DNA of 64,000 nucleotides from Nitratidesulfovibrio sp. SRB-5 (lineage in GTDB: Bacteria > Desulfobacterota > Desulfovibrionia > Desulfovibrionales > Desulfovibrionaceae): NCBI RefSeq assembly GCF_019931275.1, contig NZ_JAIOTY010000002.1, positions 372,001-436,000 of the forward strand, in the 5' to 3' direction. The notes under the pieces were generated by a model. It saw only the letters and a program-made list of their open reading frames with translations, ran no database searches and had not been told where the DNA came from. Shown here in pieces: positions 34,493 to 41,695 of this stretch. The translations under genes were made by a program, and so were the position numbers. The first letter of the stretch is position 1. The number at the start of each line of letters is the position of its first letter.

Positions 34493-36070
34493 CTAGCGCT
34501 TCAGGCCAAGCGCGGTCTGGAGCATTTCGTCCACGGTGGTGATGACCTTGCTGTTGGCCTGGTAGGCGCGCTGCATCACGATGAGGTCGACCATCTCGGT
34601 AGAGACGTCCACGTTGGATTCCTCCAGCTTTTCCCCGTAGATGCTGCCGTAGATGCCCTGCCCGGCCCTGCCGATGTTGGCCGTGCCCGATTCGGTGGTG
34701 GCCGAGTACAGGTTGCCGCCTTCCAGTTGCAGGCCCTGGTCGTTGTTGAAGCTGGCAAGGGCCACGATGAACAGGGCCTGGGTCTGGCCGTTGGAGTAGG
34801 TGGCGTAGATGACCCCGCCCTCGTCCACGTAGTAGCTGGTCAGGTAGCCCGTGGCGTAGCCGTTCTGGCTGGAACTGTCGGTGCTGCTGGCCGAATCGTG
34901 GCTGGTGGCGCGGTCGGTGTCGTAGGCGGTGGAGGTGAAGCCGAACAGCAGCGTGCCGTCCGTGCCGATGTCCGCCGCGCTGGTCACGGTGGTGTTCCAG
35001 CCGTCGGTGATGGACTTGGCGGACAGGCCGAAGTCCAGTTCGACCTGGATGGCGTCTGCCTCATCGGTGGTGCTGGCGTTGGCCGACCCGGAAAAGTTGC
35101 ACGCGAACACCGGCAGGCCGTCGGTGGAAAGTTCGGCCAGGGTCCAGTTGGAAAGGTCTGTCAGGTCGCCGCTGGCGGTGGAGCTGAGCGTGAAGGCAGT
35201 CTGCGAGACCAGCGCGCCGGTGGCGTCGAAGGACAGCGTGCCCGCCATCAGCAGGCCGGCGGCGGATGTGCCCGACACGCTCTGGCCGCCGATGGTGCGC
35301 ACGTCCTCGCTGGGGTCCATGGTGACGATGTATTCCCAGGTGGTGGAGCCGGTGGTGGAGTCCTCCACCTGGTCGAAGTACACGGTCAGTTCATGGGCGG
35401 ACCCGGCCTCGTCGTACACGGTGATGGTGGTCTGGTACTCGTACTTGGTGGTGCCCAGGGGGTCGTCGGCGCTGCCGTCCCATTCCGTCAGCAGCGAGAA
35501 GTACGGGTCGGTGGTGGAGGTGGAGTTGTCGTCGCCGCCGGAATCCAGGTTCACCGTCAGGGTCACGTTGGTGGTGGCCGAAGCGGGCGAGGTGCGGCTC
35601 TTGAGCTGGATGTCGCCCAAGGCCCCGGTGGTGGACGGATCGGTGGAACTGGCGGTGTCCGGGTCCACGGCCCAGCCCTGCACCTGGTAGCCGGAGGAGT
35701 TCACCAGGTAGCCTTCGGTGTTGAACGTGAAGTCCCCGGCGCGGGTGTAGTATATCTGGCCGTCGTTCTGGGGGTCTTCCACGATGAAGTAGCCCACGCC
35801 CCCGATGGCCATGTTCATGGCCTGGGAAGTGCTTTGATACGAGCCTTGCGAGAAGTCTGTGGCAATGGCCGATATCGTGGAGCCATTGCCGATCTGGTCG
35901 ATGCCGCCGGACGTGGTGATGGAGGAATAGAACACGTCCTCGAACAGCATGGACATGGACTTGTAGCCCGTGGTGCTGGAGTTCGCGAGGTTGTTGCCGA
36001 TGACGCTGATGGATTCCGCAGTGCTCAGCAGCCCAGAAACGCTGGCATACATGGAGGAGGAAAGGCCCAT
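34493..36070 (-). CDS. flgE: Flagellar hook protein FlgE
   Basis: A 525-residue hook protein. The N-terminal SSMYASVSGLLSTAESISVIGNNLANSSTTGYKS and C-terminal NVDVSTEMVDLIVMQRAYQANSKVITTVDEML are classic flagellar rod/hook motifs. The middle D2-type domains are Thr/Ser/Asp-rich and longer than in enterics. It follows flgD closely (33 bases), so the two are probably one transcript. It forms the flexible hook assembled by FlgD. Confidence 0.95.
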   Translation of the reverse strand: MGLSSSMYASVSGLLSTAESISVIGNNLANSSTTGYKSMSMLFEDVFYSSITTSGGIDQIGNGSTISAIATDFSQGSYQSTSQAMNMAIGGVGYFIVEDPQNDGQIYYTRAGDFTFNTEGYLVNSSGYQVQGWAVDPDTASSTDPSTTGALGDIQLKSRTSPASATTNVTLTVNLDSGGDDNSTSTTDPYFSLLTEWDGSADDPLGTTKYEYQTTITVYDEAGSAHELTVYFDQVEDSTTGSTTWEYIVTMDPSEDVRTIGGQSVSGTSAAGLLMAGTLSFDATGALVSQTAFTLSSTASGDLTDLSNWTLAELSTDGLPVFACNFSGSANASTTDEADAIQVELDFGLSAKSITDGWNTTVTSAADIGTDGTLLFGFTSTAYDTDRATSHDSASSTDSSSQNGYATGYLTSYYVDEGGVIYATYSNGQTQALFIVALASFNNDQGLQLEGGNLYSATTESGTANIGRAGQGIYGSIYGEKLEESNVDVSTEMVDLIVMQRAYQANSKVITTVDEMLQTALGLKR

Positions 36071-36103
36071 GGCGTGCTCCCGCGACAGTGCGCGTGCTGG
36101 TTG

Positions 36104-36772
36104 TTATGCGTCGGAGGAGACGACGCTGTAGACGTCTTCGAGGTTCACCGTGCGGCCATCGGACAGGGTGAGCACCGTGGTGCCGTTTTCCACGGAGACG
36201 CCGGAAACCGTGCCCGCCACCATGGTGGAGACCTCCAGGCTGCCGCCGTCCTCGTCGTAGGCTTCGAACACCACGCTGTAGGTTCCGTTGGCCGCTTCGG
36301 CGCCGGTGTAGTTGGTGCCGTCCCAGCTGAAGGTGTAGGTGCCGCTGTCCGTGGCGCCGAGGGAGACGGAATTGATGATGGTGCCGCTGGAGTTGTAGAC
36401 GTGCGCGGTAAGGCTTTGCGCGTCCGACTCCAGGGTGAAGGAGACCACGGTGGTGGCGTCGTCGGTCTTGGATATGTCGTCACCCTCGGCCAGCACGGAC
36501 TGTCCGATGAAGCTCACGGCCGAGTTCAGGCTCATGGCCGTCAGCGAGTCGTAGATGGACGTGGCCGTGTCGTTGAGGGCCGACAGCTGCTCCACCGTGG
36601 AGAACGAGGCGATCTGGTTGATCATCTCGGTGTTGTCGGCGGGGTTGGTGGGGTCCTGGTTCTGCAATTCCGCGATGAGCAGTTGCAGAAAGGCGTCGGA
36701 ATCAAGCGTGGTTCCGCTGCTGGACGTCGATGACGTGCTGGCGGCGCTAGCCAAGGATGAGATAGTGGTCAT
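36104..36772 (-). CDS. flgD: Flagellar hook-capping protein FlgD
   Basis: A 222-residue protein. The N-terminal FlgD scaffold motif is clear (DSDAFLQLLIAELQNQDPTNPADNTEMINQIASFSTVEQL), followed by an Ig-like domain with YTFSWDGTNYTGAEAANGTYSV. FlgD caps the growing hook and controls FlgE insertion. The gene start overlaps the end of the upstream anti-sigma-like gene by 26 bases, suggesting translational coupling. Confidence 0.95.
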   Translation of the reverse strand: MTTISSLASAASTSSTSSSGTTLDSDAFLQLLIAELQNQDPTNPADNTEMINQIASFSTVEQLSALNDTATSIYDSLTAMSLNSAVSFIGQSVLAEGDDISKTDDATTVVSFTLESDAQSLTAHVYNSSGTIINSVSLGATDSGTYTFSWDGTNYTGAEAANGTYSVVFEAYDEDGGSLEVSTMVAGTVSGVSVENGTTVLTLSDGRTVNLEDVYSVVSSDA

Positions 36773-37094
36773 TGCCGTCCTCCGTGCCCTGATCCGTTCC
36801 GTGACCCGCGCCCGGTTGCGCTTCGTGTCGGCTTCCGAACGCCAGTGCCGCCTCGATGACCTCGAACGGCGTCTTCACTTCCGCAGCCTTCAGAATCTTG
36901 CGCAGTTCCAGAAGATCTTCCCTGCATGACCTGCACGCCGCAAAATGCGATTCAAGACGCTTGCGTTCTGCCGATGTGGCCGTCTTCTCCAGGTAACAGG
37001 CGATCATGTTTGCGCCGGGACATGGTGAAGTGTCCGTGCACAGTCCTTCCTCGATGGAATGGAGCACCGTCATGTGGTGCCGTTGCTGTCTCAT
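36747..37094 (-). CDS. Zinc-finger anti-sigma-like protein (zf-HC2 type)
   Basis: A 115-residue soluble protein. Residues about 32-75 contain the ZAS/zf-HC2 signature (ACYLEKTATSAERKRLESHFAACRSCREDLLELRK) with the H-x3-C-x2-C zinc ligands. Other Cys residues are at the N-terminus (GLCTDTSPC). No membrane segment is present, so it is of the cytoplasmic, possibly redox-sensitive kind. It is the first gene of the leftward flagellar operon and overlaps flgD. The ECF sigma gene at 26753 is the nearest possible partner. Start ATG 37094 is preferred over longer frames; the ribosome site is weak. Confidence 0.72.
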   Translation of the reverse strand: MRQQRHHMTVLHSIEEGLCTDTSPCPGANMIACYLEKTATSAERKRLESHFAACRSCREDLLELRKILKAAEVKTPFEVIEAALAFGSRHEAQPGAGHGTDQGTEDGNDHYLILG

Positions 37095-37186
37095 GGGCTG
37101 AACTTCCGTGCTGAGGTGTGAAGGCCCTGTTGTCCGTATGTACGGATGCGGCAGCACGAAATGCCCATCAAGAGACGGAAAGAGAT

Positions 37187-37202
37187 GTAAAGGTGGCTTT
37201 AC
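37187..37202. promoter_or_regulatory. Inverted repeat GTAAAG-N4-CTTTAC upstream of the flgD operon
   Basis: A perfect six-base palindromic pair about 93 bases before the anti-sigma-like gene start. It contains a GTAAA half-site as in the CpxR-type boxes, but inverted rather than direct. The surrounding gap (37095-37467) contains no gene; its right part holds the next terminator. Confidence 0.45.
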
Positions 37203-37340
37203 GAAGAAGGGGAGACGGGAAGGCGGGGCGGAAGGGCAGGTCGGTGAGGATGGCGGGCGAAGGGCCACCCGCAGGACAATCAAGGCAGGACGGCCCGGGG
37301 CGTTACGGGCCTTGGGACGACTGGGGCGGGCGCGGAAACG

Positions 37341-37370
37341 GCAAAGGGCCGGACATGTCCGGCCCTTTGC
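37341..37370. terminator. Perfect 30-base palindrome, bidirectional terminator
   Basis: GCAAAGGGCCGGACA and its exact complement TGTCCGGCCCTTTGC. It lies downstream of the leftward DUF2000 gene. The A and T bases at the edges are short, so termination strength is uncertain. Confidence 0.65.
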
Positions 37371-37467
37371 GGTGCAAGAGGGGGTCTGGGGGTGCAAGAT
37401 GGGATGGTGCGATGGCGGGAACCTTCCGCGCGCACCGGTAACACGGGAGGCGGCAGGGACGGGGCTT

Positions 37468-37881
37468 TCAGCGCAGCATGGGCAGCGCGCCGCACAGGCC
37501 GTCCACGGCGCTGCGCTCGCCCACGAGGGCTATGCCCACGAAGCTGAGGTCGTCGTGGCCGGTGGCGGCCATGCGTTGCGTGTAGGCGTCATAGCTGCGC
37601 GCCGTGCGCGCCGTGTGGGTAAAGGCCACGCAGTACAGTCCGCGTTCGGCGGCCCTGCGGCGCAGGTCGGGCAGGGCTTCGGGCGCGGCCTGCAGCACGG
37701 GAATGGGCAGTTGGGTGATGCCGGGGTGTTCGTCGCCGTCGCCGTCGGTGACGGCGGGGCCCACGATTTCCGGAAAGGCCCGGCCCACGGACAGGGACAG
37801 CACGGCGGCGGCGTTGGCGGCCACCCCGCCCGGCAGGTTGCCGTCGAGCACGATGGCGAATTTGGTGGCATCAAGGTTCAT
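37468..37881 (-). CDS. DUF2000 family protein
   Basis: A 137-residue protein with the DUF2000 pattern: KFAIVLDGNLPGGVAANAAAVLSLSVG, GITQLPIPVLQA and SFVGIALVGERSAVDGL. The family adopts a fold related to peptidyl-tRNA hydrolase 2, but no function is established. The start is ATG 37881. The upstream neighbour on the same strand is an AraC regulator; such pairing is common for DUF2000 genes, which suggests a regulatory or detoxifying partnership (inference). Confidence 0.82.
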   Translation of the reverse strand: MNLDATKFAIVLDGNLPGGVAANAAAVLSLSVGRAFPEIVGPAVTDGDGDEHPGITQLPIPVLQAAPEALPDLRRRAAERGLYCVAFTHTARTARSYDAYTQRMAATGHDDLSFVGIALVGERSAVDGLCGALPMLR

Positions 37882-38100
37882 GCGCGATCTCCCATGGGGT
37901 GCGGCATGCACCGTCCGGCAGACATGGACGAAGGGGTCTGGTTGCCCCAAGGCATCTGTCGGCGGGCATCCCGCGTTGCCGGATGAAGGTTGACGGCGTG
38001 CGGTCACGCCGGACCATGGCCTAGCATCGGGGGAAACTGGCGTATGGAAGGATTTTGCGGCGGTGGAACCCGGAGGGGCGGGAAGGGGGCGCGGCAGGAC

Positions 38101-38180
38101 CGAATGGGACCGAATGGGGCCGGACAGGACCGGACAGGACCGGACAGGACAGGGCAGGGAGCAGCAGGACAGGGAACAAC
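38101..38180. repeat. Ten-base tandem repeat between AraC and DUF2000 genes
   Basis: CGGACAGGAC is repeated three times exactly at 38121-38150, with degenerate GGACAG units continuing to 38180. The 322-base gap (37882-38203) contains no gene. The repeat may vary in copy number and so alter expression of the DUF2000 gene. Confidence 0.8.
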
Positions 38181-38203
38181 AGGACAGTACAGGGGCTGCG
38201 GCG

Positions 38204-39286
38204 TCAGGCGTCGGCGGTGGTTGCTCCGGCGTGTTGCGCGTCGGCCCCGCCCTGCTGGTACTGGCGGGGTGTGGCCCCGGTCAGGTCGCGGAACACGCGC
38301 GAGAAGTGGCTCTGGTCGGAGAAGCCGGTTTCCGCCGCCACATGGCTGATGGAGTGCCCTGCCGCCAGCAGGCCCTTTGCCGCCTCCACCCGCAGTTGGG
38401 TCTGGTAGGCGTGCGGGGGCAGGCCCGTGGCCTGCTGGAACATGCGCAGCAGGTGGCAGCGGCTGCGCCCGGCCAGACGGGCCAGGTCGTCCAGGCGTAC
38501 CGGATCGGCCACGTGGTCGCGCAGGTGGCGACGCACCGCGTCGATTATGGCCGTGGTTTCGGGAGGGACGGCGGTTTCGGGCCGGGGTGCGGCTGCGGCG
38601 GGCCGGGGCTGCGGGGGCGCGTCGGCGGGAAACGACGGGTTCGTGGCGGGGCCTGCACCGGATGCGGGCAGGCAGTGGCGGGCCAGCAGCAGTTCCGCCG
38701 CCTGCACCAGCAGCGACTGCTTTTCCAGCACCGAGTCGCCGCGCGACACCGCATCGTACAGGGCCGACCACGCGGCCATGGTCTGCGCGCAGTCCACCAC
38801 CGGAGCGCGGAAGCGGGGCAGCGGGGCCGGGCTGGCGCAATCGTCGGGGGTGCCGGAAGCACCGGGTTCGCCCGGCGCACCTGATCCCGCCCGTTCGCCT
38901 GATGCGCCCCGGGCATTGGCCGGGGCGAGGTGCTCCGGCGGCTCGGGCGCGGACGCCAGTTCGGCCAGTTCCGCCTGTCCGGCCAGCTCCGCCAGCCATG
39001 CCGGGTCCACGTAGAACATGCGGTAGGCGAAGAAGGTGTCGCGGTCGGGGTTGCAGGCGTGCACCCGGTCCGGCTCTATGAGCACCAGCTGTCCGGCCAC
39101 GGCCCAGTGCGATGCGCCCTCCAGCATGAACGAGGCGGCCCCGCCGTCCATGATGCCGATGGAATACGCGGCATGGGTGTGACGGCGGAAGGTTTCCTCG
39201 TTGTAGCTCGACCGGCGCACCTCCACCTCGGGCAGGTCCGGGTCGCGCCAGAAGCGGACGGCGGCGTGGCGTGGGGTGCGGCTCAT
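38204..39286 (-). CDS. AraC-family transcriptional regulator
   Basis: A 360-residue regulator. Residues 1-110 are a cupin-type sensor (SYNEETFRRHTHAAYSIGIMDGG, GQLVLIEPDRVHACNPD). A long Gly/Ala/Pro/Glu linker follows (about 115-165), then two helix-turn-helix motifs at about 255-350 (VRLDDLARLAGRSRCHLLRMFQQATGLPPHAYQ and ISHVAAETGFSDQSHFSRVFRDLTGATPRQY). ATG 39286 begins the conserved start; the long open frame upstream is antisense to nothing real and overlaps the FmdE-type gene. It probably regulates the DUF2000 gene in response to a small effector. Confidence 0.9.
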   Translation of the reverse strand: MSRTPRHAAVRFWRDPDLPEVEVRRSSYNEETFRRHTHAAYSIGIMDGGAASFMLEGASHWAVAGQLVLIEPDRVHACNPDRDTFFAYRMFYVDPAWLAELAGQAELAELASAPEPPEHLAPANARGASGERAGSGAPGEPGASGTPDDCASPAPLPRFRAPVVDCAQTMAAWSALYDAVSRGDSVLEKQSLLVQAAELLLARHCLPASGAGPATNPSFPADAPPQPRPAAAAPRPETAVPPETTAIIDAVRRHLRDHVADPVRLDDLARLAGRSRCHLLRMFQQATGLPPHAYQTQLRVEAAKGLLAAGHSISHVAAETGFSDQSHFSRVFRDLTGATPRQYQQGGADAQHAGATTADA

Positions 39287-39440
39287 GGGGCGAGTATCGG
39301 GGGGCTTGCCGGGTGCGTCAAGTGGGAGGGGACGGGAAGGAGCGGCGGCGCAGGGGAGCGCGGGCCAGACACGCCAGATTCCCGGCTCATCAAGTTCCAC
39401 AGGTACGGCAGTCCCACAGGTCCGGCAGGTGCGGGCCACG

Positions 39441-39471
39441 AAAAAACCGGGGCAGCGTTGGCTGCCCCGGT
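39441..39471 (-). terminator. Terminator of the FmdE/Mog fusion gene
   Basis: Read leftward, ACCGGGGCAGC pairs with GCTGCCCCGGT around a four-base loop and is followed by six T residues. It lies 30 bases after the fusion gene's stop. Confidence 0.9.
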
Positions 39472-39501
39472 GTCGTTGGCGGAACGGGTGTCTTGCAGGG
39501 T

Positions 39502-41145
39502 TTACTTCCCGAACGGGCACTTGGGATACGTGCAGCTCTTGCATTCCATGCACAGGCCGCCGTCGCCCAGCTTGGCCAGGTCGCGCCGGGTGATTTCCAC
39601 CCCGGCCAGCAGGCGCGGCAGCAGGATGTCCAGCGCGGTGGTCTTGAAGAACAGCGCACAGGCGGGCACGCCCACCACCTGTACGGGGTGGGGCGCCTGT
39701 TCGCTGGCAATGCGCCCCACAAGGCTCATGGTGCCGGGCAGCATGGGCAGGCCGTACAGCATGTCGGTAAGCCCCGCGTCCATCAGGCCCTTGCGGGTCA
39801 CGTCGTCCGGGTCCACGGACAGCCCGGCGGTGGTCACCACCAGGTCCGCCCCGGCGGCGATCAGGTCGCGCACGCCCTGGGTGATCAGGGCCGCGTCGTC
39901 GGGGGCGAACACGGTCTTCACCACCTCGCAGTTCAGGCGCTGGGCCTTCTGGGTGATGATGGGCGCAAACTTGTCCTGGATCAGGCCCTGGAACACCTCG
40001 GTGCCGGTGACCAGGATGCCGATCCTGGCGGCACGCATGGGCAGCACCTGAAGCAGCGGGCCGTCCTGCAACATGGCCGTGGCCTTGATGAAATTCTCGC
40101 GCGAAAGGTACAGCGGAATGGCCCGCGTGCCCGCCACCTTGGCGCCTTCCAGCACCATGCTGTAGCCCTGGCGGGTGGCGCACATCACGTCGGGCACCAG
40201 GTTGAAGCGTTCCAGCCGGTCGGTGTCCACCATCAGCAGGCCGTCGCGGGTGGCGGTAAGGTTGGCCTTGCCCTCGCGCGGGTCCGCAAGCATGGCCACG
40301 CCCTCGCCCGCCAGCATGGCGGCGAAGGTCTTGGCGGCCTCGTCCTCGTGCACCCAGGCGTCATCGGATTCGGCGGCGTCCTGCACGTAGATGGAGTTGC
40401 GCCCCATCATCTGCAGGCGGCAGATGTCCCCGGCGGTCAGTTCCTGCCCGGCGGTGAACTCCGCGTCCTTGTGCTCGCCGGGCACGATGCGGGTCATGTC
40501 GTGCAGGGCGCGCTTGCCCACGGCCTCGGCCACGGGCACGGCGTGCAGGGCTGGCTGGCCCTCGAAGGCGAAGCCGGGCCCGGCATGGTAGGGCGATTCA
40601 CCCTGGCACGAACGGCAGATGCCGCCCGAGGACACCGGATAGTATTCGCCGCACAGCGGGCAGCGGCCCACCAGCCCCTTGCCCTTGTGGCCCAGCCGGT
40701 CGGGCCGCACGGTGATGGGCCGGGCGGTCAGGATGTCCGGCCCCGCCTCCTTGATCTGCGCCTGCAACAGCGGCGTGTCCTGGTCCTTCTTGGGCTTCAG
40801 CTTCAGGAACCAGGTGCGGATTTCCTCCCACGGGCCCATCTTGTCCACGTCCAGGTGCACGCGCACGCCTTCGCCGGTGCGCTTGTCGAACAGCGACACC
40901 GCGTAGATGCCGAAGTTCATGATGCGCAGCCAGCCGTTGCCCACCGTGCAGGGGGTCAGCAGCTGCACCGCGTCGGGCAGACACTGTTCGGTCTCGGAAA
41001 TGGCGTCGAACAGGATGCCTTCCGGCAGGCCCCGGCGGGCCAGTTCGACCATGTAGCCCCCGATGATCAGGCCGGGTGCCGGATAGCCGTGGAAATTGCG
41101 CGCCACTTCCATGAATTCGTCGTGGGTGTGTGGACCGATGAGCAT
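39502..41145 (-). CDS. FmdE domain fused to a molybdopterin-binding (MoeA/MogA-like) domain
   Basis: A 547-residue cytoplasmic protein. Residues about 1-150 are FmdE-like (FHGYPAPGLIIGGYMVELARRG, ISETEQCLPDAVQLLTPCTVGNG). A zinc ribbon follows (CPLCGEYYPVSSGGICRSC, about 180-200). Residues about 330-500 form a molybdopterin-binding domain (RIGILVTGTEVFQG, DLVVTTAGLSVDPDDVTRKG). The C-terminus has four closely spaced Cys (CMECKSCTYPKC). ATG 41145 is used; the open frame before it lacks support. It is divergent from dmsA, so a role in cofactor insertion or modification for that enzyme is likely (inference). Confidence 0.82.
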   Translation of the reverse strand: MLIGPHTHDEFMEVARNFHGYPAPGLIIGGYMVELARRGLPEGILFDAISETEQCLPDAVQLLTPCTVGNGWLRIMNFGIYAVSLFDKRTGEGVRVHLDVDKMGPWEEIRTWFLKLKPKKDQDTPLLQAQIKEAGPDILTARPITVRPDRLGHKGKGLVGRCPLCGEYYPVSSGGICRSCQGESPYHAGPGFAFEGQPALHAVPVAEAVGKRALHDMTRIVPGEHKDAEFTAGQELTAGDICRLQMMGRNSIYVQDAAESDDAWVHEDEAAKTFAAMLAGEGVAMLADPREGKANLTATRDGLLMVDTDRLERFNLVPDVMCATRQGYSMVLEGAKVAGTRAIPLYLSRENFIKATAMLQDGPLLQVLPMRAARIGILVTGTEVFQGLIQDKFAPIITQKAQRLNCEVVKTVFAPDDAALITQGVRDLIAAGADLVVTTAGLSVDPDDVTRKGLMDAGLTDMLYGLPMLPGTMSLVGRIASEQAPHPVQVVGVPACALFFKTTALDILLPRLLAGVEITRRDLAKLGDGGLCMECKSCTYPKCPFGK

Positions 41146-41695
41146 GTGGTGGTTCTCGTGAAGGCAAGGGTTGCGTGAACGGCGCGGCGGCGGGAGCCGA
41201 CCGGGAAAGCCTGCGTCGAACGGCGTTCGCGCGCATGCCATTCCCGCTGTTGCGAGTGCGTGTCCGCGCGCGGTCGTGTGGGCGTATTAGCCCAAAATAC
41301 CAGTGTATTGCAGTGAAAAAACCCGCCCTGCGGCAGGACACTAGCAGGTTTTGGGGCGGCAGTCACGGAAGCGCGACTTGGCGTGACATTGGCACCATGG
41401 CGCACGCATGCGGCTCCGATGCTGCCCGTCGCTCTTCCCGGCGCTTCCCTTGTGGCTCTCCCGCCATCCTGCCGTGGCAACCCTGCCATGGTCACGGGTT
41501 GGATGCAAAGCGTGTAGGATACGCCCTACATCCGTCTCCGTTTTCCTACGTTCTTGCGGCGCACCGTGCGGTGGGGATAGGCGGCGGACAAGGGCGCGGT
41601 GCGCACCGCGCCTGAAGGCCGCCAGCGGCGGCCATCGTCAGGGTGCCTTGCGCGCGTCACGCCACGCGTCCCATCGCAACAGGAGAGGAACGTTC
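41146..41695. promoter_or_regulatory. Divergent promoter region of the dms locus, with a dyad at 41513-41530
   Basis: No gene is supported in these 550 bases. TGTAGG-N6-CCTACA (41513-41530) is a perfect dyad about 166 bases before the dmsA start and the best operator candidate, possibly for the NarL-type regulator encoded downstream. An A run next to a GC-rich imperfect hairpin lies near 41310-41360. Both the FmdE-type gene and dmsA must be driven from here. Confidence 0.45.

Noticed and set aside
34187-36733. 848-codon rightward open frame opposite flgE and flgD
   Set aside because: Antisense shadow; flgE and flgD are certain on the other strand.
37160-37180. Sigma-54 promoter upstream of the anti-sigma-like gene and flgD
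   Set aside because: A TGGGCA...TGCT-like sequence exists on the minus strand, but its GG and GC dinucleotides are one base too close for sigma-54.
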